A DNA stretch of 14,738 bases, taken from NCBI GenBank assembly GCA_035574175.1, contig DATLZB010000134.1:1-14738 (forward strand), written 5' to 3'. The stretch comes from DATLZB01 sp035574175. GTDB lineage: Bacteria > Pseudomonadota > Alphaproteobacteria > Rhizobiales > Hyphomicrobiaceae. Numbering within the stretch: position 1 is the first letter of the stretch; each line of letters starts with the position of its first letter. Below the pieces are notes generated by a model, which worked only from the letters and a program-made list of their open reading frames with translations, made no database searches and was not told the DNA's origin. A program made the translations under genes and the position numbers. Positions 1 to 6,857 of the stretch are shown one piece after another.

Positions 1-56
1 GACCCCTCCAGGCGGCCCGCCTAACCTGCCTCTCCCAACGACATGGGGAAACGCCA

Positions 57-1130
57 ATGGCTGAGGAACCGGTAAAGGTCGGCATCATCGGGCTCGGGCG
101 CTGGGCGCGGGTGTTGACGCGCGCCGCCAAGCCTTCCGACAAGCTGCGCATCGTCGCTGGCTACAGCCGCAGCGAGGAAAAGCGCTCTGCCTTCACCAGG
201 GAGACCGGCATTCCAACCACGAGCGAGCTCGCCACCCTATTGGCCGATCCCGCCCTCGCCGGCGTCCTGCTGACCGTGCCCAACGAGCAGCATCTGCCGG
301 TGGCCGAGGCGGCAGCCAAGGCGGGCAAGCACGTCTATACCGAGAAGCCCATCGCCGACCGGCTCGAGAGCGGGCTTCGCATAGAGGCGCTACAGCAGCA
401 GTACGGCGTCATCGTCATGGTGGGCCACAGCGCCCGCCTCCTGAAGGGCACCCGGCTTATCAAGAAGGCGATCGATGAGGGCGAACTGGGGCGCGTCGCC
501 TTCCTGGAGGCCAATTTCTCCAACGAGCGGGCGCTGGAGCTCACACCCGCCATGTGGCGCTGGTATCGCGACAAAACACCGGGCGGCCCCCTCTCGCAGC
601 TCGCCACCCATCAGTTCGACGCCCTCCATTACCTCGGTGGCGAGATCCTTGAGGTCTCCTCCATGGCCTCCAAGCTTTCTCCGGTCGGCGCCGAGGTCGA
701 CGACCAGTCGATGACGCTCCTGCGCTTTGCCGACGGCAAGCTCGGCTACGTCGGCTCGTGCTGGACCTCGCCCGGCGTTTATTCGATCCGCGTGTTCGGC
801 CAGAAGGGGCTCATGCACTACGAGGTGGACTTCGGCAGCTGGGATAAGCCGCCCGAGCTGCACAAGACCTCCACGCTCTACATCCAGCGCGGCAAGGACG
901 GCTACGGCAAGCGCGAGGTGATCGAGATCCCCCAGGGCGACATGTTCCGCGACGAGCTGGAGCTGTTCGCTCAAGCCTGCCGCACCGGTCGCCTGCCCGA
1001 GCTCACCGCGCGTGACGGCAACGTGGCGCTCGCGGTCGTCGATGCGGCGCTGCGCTCCATCGAACGCCAGGGCGCCGCGGTGCGACTCGAGGAGGTGATC
1101 GGCGAGGCCCGCGCCAGGATGGCGGGTTGA
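57..1130 (+). CDS. Gfo/Idh/MocA-family NAD(P)-dependent oxidoreductase
   Basis: A 357-residue cytoplasmic dehydrogenase of the family that oxidises or reduces sugars, inositols and their acids. The N-terminal Rossmann domain has the dinucleotide loop GLGRWA at residues 12-17 (a variant of GxGxxG) and the family's EKP motif at 96-98, whose lysine binds cofactor and substrate. The C-terminal domain carries GGPLSQLATHQFD around 176-188, matching the family's GG...H..D substrate-site motif (His185, Asp188). Length is normal. The start at 57 is chosen because the Rossmann strand VKVGIIGLG begins a few residues later and GGGGAAA lies just upstream. The frame is, however, open back to base 3, so a start outside the window cannot be strictly excluded. 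The stop lies 36 nt before the creatininase gene, so the two are probably cotranscribed. Substrate cannot be read from sequence; the neighbours suggest a sugar-acid-like or amide compound. Confidence 0.9.
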   Translation: MAEEPVKVGIIGLGRWARVLTRAAKPSDKLRIVAGYSRSEEKRSAFTRETGIPTTSELATLLADPALAGVLLTVPNEQHLPVAEAAAKAGKHVYTEKPIADRLESGLRIEALQQQYGVIVMVGHSARLLKGTRLIKKAIDEGELGRVAFLEANFSNERALELTPAMWRWYRDKTPGGPLSQLATHQFDALHYLGGEILEVSSMASKLSPVGAEVDDQSMTLLRFADGKLGYVGSCWTSPGVYSIRVFGQKGLMHYEVDFGSWDKPPELHKTSTLYIQRGKDGYGKREVIEIPQGDMFRDELELFAQACRTGRLPELTARDGNVALAVVDAALRSIERQGAAVRLEEVIGEARARMAG

Positions 1131-1166
1131 GGAGCTGGGCTCGCCCGCGCACGTCGTGAGGGATGC

Positions 1167-1979
1167 ATGACTGAGCTCGCGAGCCGCTATTTTGCCGATC
1201 TCACTCAACCCGAGATCAAGGCCCAGCTCGCCAAGAACCCGCTCGTCATCCTGCCCGCCGGCAGCGTGGAGCAGCATGGACCCCACCTGCCGGCCGGCAC
1301 TGACATCTTCGCCGCCAACGTCATTGCCCATGCCGTCGCCGAGCGCATGGACGGGCTGGTGCTGCCCGGCGGGCCCCTCGGCGTAACGCCCATGCACATG
1401 CCCTTCGAGGCCACCATCTCGCTGAGCCCCGAGACCTACATGCGCCTCGTCATCGAGACCTGCGCTTCGACCGCGCGGCACGGCGCAAGGCGCCTGCTCA
1501 TCGTCAACTGGCACGAGGGAAACAGCGCCTCGCTGGCCCTCGCCGCCGAAGCGCTGCACCGCGAGCATGGCCTCGCGGTCGTCACCTGCCATGCCTGCTA
1601 TGTGGCGGCCGACCTCTACGGGCCCACCTCGGGCGGTCTCACCCACGGCGGCGAGATCGAGGCCCTCGCCGTGCTCGCCTACCGACCCGAGCTCGTCCAT
1701 CTCGACCGCATCTCGGGCTCCTCCGACCACGGCCACGGCCACCGTATGGATCGCCTGCGCCGCACCCGCACCTTCCAGCCGGTATTGACCGACATCCGCT
1801 CGATCGCACGCACTGGCTGGTTCGGCGCGCCCGAAAACGCCACCGTGGAAAAGGGCCGCCGTATGCTGGCCGACATTGCGGACGCTATCGCCAAGGAGGC
1901 CACCGAGATCTTCGCCGAACTCGACCGCGTGCAGGGCGGCGGAGCCGTCGCAACGAACGAGCGGGGCAAGGGCGGATAA
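1167..1979 (+). CDS. creatininase-family amidohydrolase
   Basis: A 270-residue member of the creatininase (creatinine amidohydrolase) family, metal enzymes that open cyclic amides or cleave C-N bonds; the family also includes FAPy deformylase ArfB and the mycofactocin protease MftE. Visible metal and active-site motifs are GSVEQHGPHLPAGTD at 32-46 (Glu35, His37, Asp46), NWHEGN at 114-119 (His116) and HGGEIE at 160-165 (Glu163), which correspond to the ligands of the two-metal centre. Length (about 250-270) fits. GAGGGA at 1158-1163 precedes the ATG closely. The gene is followed after 4 nt by the cupin gene, so they are probably one transcript. True creatinine use is unlikely to be the role, since none of the usual creatinase or sarcosine genes are visible. 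A lactam, hydantoin-like or N-acyl substrate is equally possible. Confidence 0.88.
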   Translation: MTELASRYFADLTQPEIKAQLAKNPLVILPAGSVEQHGPHLPAGTDIFAANVIAHAVAERMDGLVLPGGPLGVTPMHMPFEATISLSPETYMRLVIETCASTARHGARRLLIVNWHEGNSASLALAAEALHREHGLAVVTCHACYVAADLYGPTSGGLTHGGEIEALAVLAYRPELVHLDRISGSSDHGHGHRMDRLRRTRTFQPVLTDIRSIARTGWFGAPENATVEKGRRMLADIADAIAKEATEIFAELDRVQGGGAVATNERGKGG

Positions 1980-1983
1980 CGGC

Positions 1984-2364
1984 ATGGCACGCGTCGTCAG
2001 GGCAGGTGAGGCAAGGCTCCTTAAGCTTCCCGGGCGCATCTCCAAGGAGATCGTCTCCGGCGCGCACGGTGGGGCAGAGGCAGTGACGCTGCGACTCGTC
2101 GAGATTCCCGTACCGAGCCCGGGAGAACCCGAGCGCGGCCGCCACTGCCACGACGGCCACGAGGAATGCATCTACGTGCTCTCCGGCCGCGGCACCACCT
2201 GGAGCGGGGAGAGCTGCCATCCGCTCGCCGCGGGCGATGCCATTTTGATTCCCCCGGGCGAGATGCACGTCACCCGCAACACCGGCAGCGAGCCGCTGGT
2301 CCTCATCTGCTTCTTCCCGGTGGCCGCCATCTCGATGCGCCTTGAGGGCAAGGAACGATCCTGA
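1984..2364 (+). CDS. small single-domain cupin protein
   Basis: A 126-residue cytoplasmic protein made of one cupin beta-barrel. Cupin motif 1 appears as H54-x-H56 with Glu60/Glu61 and Gly68 (RHCHDGHEECIYVLSGRG), and motif 2 as PPGEMHVTRN at 90-99 with His95, so a divalent-metal site is likely. Such cupins act as sugar or sugar-acid isomerases, lyases, dioxygenases or ligand-binding proteins, and the sequence alone does not say which. The frame stays open upstream to 1876, inside the creatininase gene. ATG 1984 is chosen because it lies 4 nt after that gene's stop and has a purine-rich AAGGGCGG tract about 10 nt upstream. The next gene begins 10 nt after its stop. Its place between an amidohydrolase and a dehydrogenase suggests it handles an intermediate of the same pathway. 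Confidence 0.85.
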   Translation: MARVVRAGEARLLKLPGRISKEIVSGAHGGAEAVTLRLVEIPVPSPGEPERGRHCHDGHEECIYVLSGRGTTWSGESCHPLAAGDAILIPPGEMHVTRNTGSEPLVLICFFPVAAISMRLEGKERS

Positions 2365-2374
2365 ACGGCACCCC

Positions 2375-3355
2375 ATGTCCAATCGCGTTCTCTGCCTGCG
2401 GCCCGAAGCCGATTTTCTCCGCGTCGGTGTGATGCCGCCCGCAACCCTTGCCGTCCACTACGCTCAACCGAACGACCCGGCGCTCGCCGACCTGATGAAG
2501 GCTGCCGACGCTTTGGTAATCCCCGCCGTCGGACCGCCCCTTGCAGCAGCGCTGTTTGAGGGTACTGGCATCCGGTTGGTGCAGGTCACCGGCGCCGGTC
2601 TCGACCGGCTTGACGAGGCGGAGATGCGCCGGCTCGGCATCCCTGTCGCCAATGTGCCGGGCGGCAGCAACGAGGCCGTCGCCGAATATGTGATCGCCGC
2701 TGCACTGGTGCTGCTCCGCCGGCTCGCCTTCGCGCACCGGGAGATTGGCCAGGGCCGCTATGCGAGGGTGCGCGCCGCCATGCTGGCCGAGGTCCCGACT
2801 GGACTGACCGGGATCACGGCCGGGGTGATCGGGCTCGGCACCATCGGGTTCGCGGTGGCCGAGGCTCTCGCCAAGCTCGGCGCGCACATCGTCTACTTCG
2901 ACCCCAAGCCGCGCGATCGGCACCTGGCCGAGCGCTCGGGTTTCGTGTCCCTGCCGCTGACAGAGCTGCTGGAAACCGCCGACGTCGTCACCCTGCACAC
3001 GCCCCTGCTGGCGCAGACGCGAGGGCTGATCGGCTCGGCGGAGCTGGCGCGCATGAAACGCAGCGCCATTCTCATTAACGCGGCACGGGGCGGCATCGTC
3101 GACGAAGGCGCCCTTGCTGAGGCCCTGCGCGGGGGCAGGCTCGCCGGCGCTGCCGTCGATGTCTACGAGACCGAGCCGCCCCCTGCGGATCATCCGCTTC
3201 TGAAGCTCGACGGCGCAGGCGCCGATCGTCTGCTGCTCACCCCGCACATCGCCGGCGTCACGCGTCAGGCTTCCGCCAAGCTGTTTGGGGCCGCCTGGGA
3301 CAACGTCGAGCGCGTTCTCATCGCCGGCCGGCCGCCGCTACATCGGGCCTTTTGA
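2375..3355 (+). CDS. D-isomer-specific 2-hydroxyacid dehydrogenase
   Basis: A 326-residue NAD(P)-dependent dehydrogenase that interconverts 2-oxoacids and D-2-hydroxyacids, in the family of glyoxylate/hydroxypyruvate reductase, phosphoglycerate dehydrogenase and D-lactate dehydrogenase. The nucleotide loop is GLGTIG at 153-158, the signature AARGGIVDE at 236-244 holds catalytic Arg238, and Glu267 (YETEP) with His291 (PHIAG) complete the catalytic triad. Length is typical. A TTG at 2342 is in frame but overlaps the cupin gene. ATG 2375 fits better because the first beta strand (RVLCLRP) follows directly, although no strong ribosome binding site is seen. It is the last gene of the tight four-gene group, with a 131-nt gap to the ABC operon. 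The natural substrate is unknown. Confidence 0.9.
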   Translation: MSNRVLCLRPEADFLRVGVMPPATLAVHYAQPNDPALADLMKAADALVIPAVGPPLAAALFEGTGIRLVQVTGAGLDRLDEAEMRRLGIPVANVPGGSNEAVAEYVIAAALVLLRRLAFAHREIGQGRYARVRAAMLAEVPTGLTGITAGVIGLGTIGFAVAEALAKLGAHIVYFDPKPRDRHLAERSGFVSLPLTELLETADVVTLHTPLLAQTRGLIGSAELARMKRSAILINAARGGIVDEGALAEALRGGRLAGAAVDVYETEPPPADHPLLKLDGAGADRLLLTPHIAGVTRQASAKLFGAAWDNVERVLIAGRPPLHRAF

Positions 3356-3486
3356 ACGCGACCGGCATTACCCGCCTGGGCGGAGGCGACAGGTGGGCTG
3401 CACGGGTGACAAAACCCAAAAAGCGTGCGAACGATTGCGCTCTGAAGGCGCGCCGCTGCGCACGAGAATGAAACACGTTTGGGAGG

Positions 3487-4368
3487 ATGGGCGGCATCGT
3501 GAACGTCACGGGAGGAAACCGTCTCCAGGCGGCTACGGCGACCGCCGAACGCGCCGCGGCAAAGGGCGAGCCGGTCATTGTCGCCAAGAACGTGACCATC
3601 GGCTACCAGCTTCACCGCGAGCGCAAGCGGCTGACGGCGCTGAAAGATGTCACGCTCACGGTGAACCGGGGGGAGTTCGTGGTGCTGGTCGGCCCCTCAG
3701 GCTGCGGCAAGACCACGTTCATCAATGCCGTGTCGGGGCTGGTTGAGCCGTGGGAGGGCACCATCGAGGTGAACGGGCGCCCCGTCACCGGGCCTGGCCC
3801 CGACCGCGCCATGGTGTTCCAGGATTACGCGCTGATGCCGTGGCGGACGGTGGAATCGAACGTGCGCATGCCCTTCGAGTTCCAGAAGCTCGGTCTCTCC
3901 AAGCAGGAAATTGCCGACCGCGTCCGCCACTACATCGATCTCGTCGGCCTCGGCGGCTTCGAGCGGTCGTTCCCCTACGAGCTGTCGGGCGGCATGAAGC
4001 AGCGCGTCGGCATCGCGCGCGCCCTCGTCTGCGAGCCGGACATCCTGCTCGCCGACGAGCCCTTTGCCGCCATCGACGCTATGACGCGCGAGGCGATGCA
4101 GGGCGAGCTCGAGCGCATCGTCGCCAAGACCCAACAGACGGTGGTCTTCATCACCCATTCGATCGACGAGGCGATCACCCTGGCAGACCGGGTGGTGGTA
4201 ATTTCCTTCCGGCCCGGTCGCATCAAGGAGGTGGTCGAGGTCAAGCTGCCGCGACCCCGCTACCAGTTCGACCTCAAGATCATGCCCGAGTACGGCGAGC
4301 TGCACGATCGCATCTGGCGGCTCGTCAAGGACGAGGCACTGCAGAGCGCACGTGGAGCAGCGCGATGA
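3487..4368 (+). CDS. NitT/TauT-type ABC transporter ATP-binding protein
   Basis: A 293-residue cytoplasmic ATPase that powers import together with the following permease and binding protein, most like SsuB/TauB/NrtD-type subunits. All ABC motifs are present: Walker A GPSGCGKT at 69-76, Q-loop Gln112, signature LSGGM at 166-170, Walker B ILLADEP at 186-192 with catalytic Glu191, and H-loop His224. An unusual 30-residue Ala-rich stretch precedes the first strand. The start is uncertain: ATG 3487 directly abuts GGGAGG (3481-3486), too close for a normal ribosome binding site, whereas in-frame GTG 3499 sits 12 nt after it. An in-frame stop at 3469-3471 rules out an earlier start. The last four bases (ATGA) overlap the permease start, implying translational coupling. 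Substrates in this class include sulfonates, nitrate, cyanate, pyrimidine precursors and aromatic acids. Confidence 0.93.
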   Translation: MGGIVNVTGGNRLQAATATAERAAAKGEPVIVAKNVTIGYQLHRERKRLTALKDVTLTVNRGEFVVLVGPSGCGKTTFINAVSGLVEPWEGTIEVNGRPVTGPGPDRAMVFQDYALMPWRTVESNVRMPFEFQKLGLSKQEIADRVRHYIDLVGLGGFERSFPYELSGGMKQRVGIARALVCEPDILLADEPFAAIDAMTREAMQGELERIVAKTQQTVVFITHSIDEAITLADRVVVISFRPGRIKEVVEVKLPRPRYQFDLKIMPEYGELHDRIWRLVKDEALQSARGAAR

Positions 4369-5243
4369 GCACCTTCGAGCAGTCCGGCGGCGTCTCCGTG
4401 AACGAGGACGCCGATCGCATCGAGCACACCGGCTGGACGCTGGCCGAGGCCTGGACCAGCTTCGGACCCTGGCTCGTGACCGCGCTCAATCTGGCGACCT
4501 TCTTCTGCCTGTGGGAGCTGTTCGCCCGCTCAGGCGCCATCAGCCCTCTGTTTCTGCCCACCGCGAGCAGCATGTTCCAGGCACTTTGGGAGGGGCTCAC
4601 CACCACGGCGCCCCCCGGCGCCGTCGTCTCCGGCAGCATCCGCGATCACCTGATCTACAGCCTGACCAACCTCGGCATCGGGCTGTTTATTGCCTGCGCC
4701 ATCGGCATCCCCGCCGGACTGCTGATGGGCGGCAACAAAGTGGTGGAGACGATTCTGAGCCCCTACGTGTGGGCGCTGGCCTCGCTGCCGCGCATCGCGC
4801 TGGTGCCGCTCTTCATCCTGTTCCTCGGCTTCACCGTGAAGATGCAGATCACCATCATCGTGCTCTCTGCCGTGTTCCCTATCATCATCAACGCCTGGGC
4901 GGGCGTAAAGACGACGGAGAAGTCGCTGCTCGCCGCGGCCAAGGTATTCGGGGCGAACCGGCGAGAACTCTACGTAAAGGTGGTGCTGCCCTACACGCTG
5001 CCCTTCATCATCTCGGGCATCCAGCAGGGCATCGGCCGCGGTTTGATTGGCGTGATCATTGCCGAGATCTTCGGCGGCTCGAACGGTCTCGGCTATCTGG
5101 TGAGCCGCTCGGCCGACACGTTCAACTCCGCGCTCATGTACGCGGTGTTGTTCGTGCTGGTCGTCGTGTCGCTCACCCTCATCCAGTTCACGCGCTGGCT
5201 CGAGGCTTATGTGGCGCCGTGGCGGCGGATCGACGGCATTTGA
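4365..5243 (+). CDS. NitT/TauT-type ABC transporter permease
   Basis: A 292-residue inner-membrane subunit of the BPD_transp_1 type. Hydrophobic segments are visible at about 36-54, 100-125, 136-157, 162-180 and 255-278, consistent with the usual six helices. The cytoplasmic coupling (EAA-type) loop is present as AAKVFGANRRELYVKVVLP around 200-218, where the ATPase docks. The reading frame extends far upstream inside the ATPase gene, but ATG 4365, overlapping that gene's stop by 4 nt, gives the family's usual length. The N-terminal 30 residues are polar and acidic. It is followed after 54 nt by the binding-protein gene, completing a three-component importer. Confidence 0.93.
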   Translation: MSTFEQSGGVSVNEDADRIEHTGWTLAEAWTSFGPWLVTALNLATFFCLWELFARSGAISPLFLPTASSMFQALWEGLTTTAPPGAVVSGSIRDHLIYSLTNLGIGLFIACAIGIPAGLLMGGNKVVETILSPYVWALASLPRIALVPLFILFLGFTVKMQITIIVLSAVFPIIINAWAGVKTTEKSLLAAAKVFGANRRELYVKVVLPYTLPFIISGIQQGIGRGLIGVIIAEIFGGSNGLGYLVSRSADTFNSALMYAVLFVLVVVSLTLIQFTRWLEAYVAPWRRIDGI

Positions 5244-5297
5244 ACGGCAGGACGGCCAATCGACTTCAGCCAAGGCAAACCTTTATGGGAGGAAATC

Positions 5298-6359
5298 ATG
5301 AAGAAGTTTGACATCTGTCTGCCCCGCCGCGAGGTGTTGCTCAAGGGCGGTGCTGGCGTGCTCGGCCTGTTCATCGGCTGCGCCACGCTCAACCGGGCCG
5401 GCGCGCAACAGCCCAACATCAAGAACATCAAGGCCAACCTCAAGGCGCTGCGGATGGGGGATTTCAATCCCAACTACGCCACCCAGTGGTCCTACCGGCT
5501 GGCGCATGCCCTCGGATATTTCAAGGAGGTCGGCATCGAGGAGCTGAACGTCACGGTATCCGACCAGTACATGCCCGGCCTGATCGGCGGCAGCCTCGAC
5601 ATCACCCACGGCGATACCGACGCGTTCCTTTCCTCCGGTGCCCAGAGCGGTTTGCCGATCAAAATGATCTCCCTCTACCGCGACAAGGAGTGGTGGATCA
5701 TGGGCGTCCGCAAGGGCATCGAGAAGCCCGAAGATCTGAAAGGCAAGAAGATCACCGGTGGCTCGCTCGACGGCCGCAACACTTGGGTCATGCGCCAAGT
5801 GCTCACCAAGATGGGCCTCAACCCCGACAAGGACGTCGAGTTCGTGCCGATGTCGGGTGCCTCCGATCGCCGCCTGCAGGCGTTGCTCGCTGGCACCGTC
5901 GATGCGGCGAGCCTCTTCCCGCGCCACGAGGCGGGTCTCAAGGCAGGCGGCGGCAAGTTCCTCTACCAGAACCTGACGCTCGCGCCTCAGGAGGGCTTCG
6001 GCGCGCTGGGAAGCTGGCTCTCCAAGAACGAGGACACCGCCTATGCCTGGGCGATCGCCGACGTGAAGGCGCGCAGGTGGCTGTTCAACCCGGCGAACAA
6101 GGACCAGGCCTACAAGATCATGCGGGACCTCGGCTTCTCGATACCGCCCGCCTTCGAGGCCCAGTACAAGCTCGAGCTCGACCAGCTGAGCCCCGACGGC
6201 GGCTTCGAGAGCGCCAAGGTGATGGACGAGTTCGTTGCCTCGCTGGCCGAGACCGGCGACGTGCCCAAGGGGCTCGATTGGCGCAAGTACGTCGACATGA
6301 AGTACGTGTGGGCGGCACAGGAAGCCAACGGGCTGCCCCGACGCCCGGCCTCTCTTTGA
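5298..6359 (+). CDS. ABC transporter substrate-binding protein (NMT1/SsuA-like), Tat-exported
   Basis: A 353-residue periplasmic binding protein that delivers substrate to the preceding permease. The N-terminus is a twin-arginine signal: PRREVLLKGG at 9-18 (Arg10, Arg11), a hydrophobic stretch to about 31 and an AGA site at 34-36, so the mature protein probably begins at Gln37. FIGC at 25-28 also weakly resembles a lipobox. The mature part has features of the NMT1/SsuA fold, such as LGYFKEVGIEELNV near 72-85 and the loop GGSLDITHGDTDAF at 97-110. The strong GGGAGG at 5287-5292 fixes the start. Tat export suggests the protein folds before export. Ligand unknown; the adjacent catabolic genes are the best clue. 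Confidence 0.92.
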   Translation: MKKFDICLPRREVLLKGGAGVLGLFIGCATLNRAGAQQPNIKNIKANLKALRMGDFNPNYATQWSYRLAHALGYFKEVGIEELNVTVSDQYMPGLIGGSLDITHGDTDAFLSSGAQSGLPIKMISLYRDKEWWIMGVRKGIEKPEDLKGKKITGGSLDGRNTWVMRQVLTKMGLNPDKDVEFVPMSGASDRRLQALLAGTVDAASLFPRHEAGLKAGGGKFLYQNLTLAPQEGFGALGSWLSKNEDTAYAWAIADVKARRWLFNPANKDQAYKIMRDLGFSIPPAFEAQYKLELDQLSPDGGFESAKVMDEFVASLAETGDVPKGLDWRKYVDMKYVWAAQEANGLPRRPASL

Positions 6360-6393
6360 GCGATCGCCGCGGTCGGTCGCCTGTCTCCGCTTC

Positions 6394-6428
6394 GGGCGGC
6401 GGCCCGCGCCGCCCAAAGGGCGGGGTTT
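6394..6428 (+). terminator. possible terminator: two competing GC hairpins
   Basis: GGGCGGC (6394-6400) pairs perfectly with GCCGCCC (6408-6414) across a 7-nt loop. The same right arm can instead pair as CCGCCC (6409-6414) with GGGCGG (6418-6423) across an AAA loop, followed by only three T residues (6426-6428). It lies 35 nt after the binding-protein stop, a good place for an end of the ABC transcript. The lack of a long T-run makes intrinsic termination uncertain; it could be an mRNA-end stabiliser. The rest of the 6360-6641 gap shows no ORF or RNA gene I can support. Confidence 0.4.
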
Positions 6429-6589
6429 GAACGCGCTCACTCGGGCTGCCGCAACCCGCAGGCGACCGGCAACGGCTCCGGCCGGGCGTAAGACGTGCCG
6501 CACGCTGCCGCATCGCCGCGATCATCCCCAGAATTCGGTGGCTTGGTGCATGCTTGCCACTGCGCCTTTCCCCCGCGTGTCGTAAAAGC

Positions 6590-6603
6590 GTCACAAAAGT
6601 GAC
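6590..6603. promoter_or_regulatory. inverted repeat GTCAC-AAAA-GTGAC ahead of block C
   Basis: A perfect 5-bp inverted repeat separated by four A residues lies 38 nt upstream of the start of the 71-residue membrane-protein gene. It could be an operator for the three-gene unit or a small hairpin in its 5' leader. It is A-rich against a GC-rich background, which fits a promoter-proximal position, but I cannot identify convincing -35/-10 boxes around it. Confidence 0.3.
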
Positions 6604-6641
6604 ATGTCGCTACGCTGTCGGCGGGGCTCGGGAGGTGACCG

Positions 6642-6857
6642 ATGCGGTGGATAATGGCCATGCTCGTAGTGCTGCTGGCTCTATCGGAGCCGGCCTACGC
6701 GTATCTCGATCCCGGCACGGGCAGCTTCATTCTGCAGATGATGCTGGCGGGTGCATTGGCCGTCGGGGCCTCCGTAAAGCTCTTCTGGCACCGGATCAAG
6801 AGCGTCTGCCTCAAGCTGTTTTCGGGGTCGGCGCAGGGCGTCCACGACCGCAAATGA
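6642..6857 (+). CDS. small secreted/membrane protein with YLDPGTG motif
   Basis: A 71-residue protein. It begins with a hydrophobic signal-like segment (residues 4-15) ending in AYA at 18-20, a plausible signal-peptidase site. Directly after follows YLDPGTGSF (21-29), then a second hydrophobic segment (about 29-49) and a basic tail (HRIKSVCLKLF). I recognise the YLDPGTG motif from short uncharacterised bacterial proteins encoded beside methyltransferase and sulfatase-like genes; that is recollection, not a search. GGGAGG at 6630-6635 with 6-nt spacing gives a very clear start. Its stop overlaps the next gene's ATG (ATGA, 6854-6857), so the two are translationally coupled. It may be an assembly or scaffold subunit for the membrane enzyme two genes downstream. 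No function is established. Confidence 0.82.
   Translation: MRWIMAMLVVLLALSEPAYAYLDPGTGSFILQMMLAGALAVGASVKLFWHRIKSVCLKLFSGSAQGVHDRK

Noticed and set aside
1..24. Possible last seven codons of an upstream gene ending in TAA
   Set aside because: Frame 1 does close with TAA at 22-24, but seven codons cannot be told from chance.
1167..1979. Naming the creatininase-family gene as true creatininase of creatinine breakdown
   Set aside because: No creatinase, sarcosine or hydantoin genes accompany it, and the family has several other activities.
390..2171. Minus-strand open frame of 593 codons opposite the oxidoreductase and creatininase genes
   Set aside because: It runs antisense to two well-supported genes, shows no recognisable domain and has low-complexity composition typical of antisense frames in GC-rich DNA.
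2303..3247. Minus-strand open frame of 314 codons opposite the D-2-hydroxyacid dehydrogenase
   Set aside because: The plus-strand frame has complete catalytic motifs; the antisense frame has none.
3356..3486. Promoter and repeats in the 131-nt gap before the ABC operon
   Set aside because: A short CCGCC/GGCGG inverted repeat and a GGCGCGCC palindrome are present, but no promoter boxes with acceptable spacing were found; such repeats are common in GC-rich DNA.
6554..6853. A 100-codon N-terminal extension of the kinase-like/methyltransferase protein
   Set aside because: It would overlap the whole small membrane-protein gene, which has a clear ribosome binding site, signal peptide and ATGA coupling to the start at 6854.
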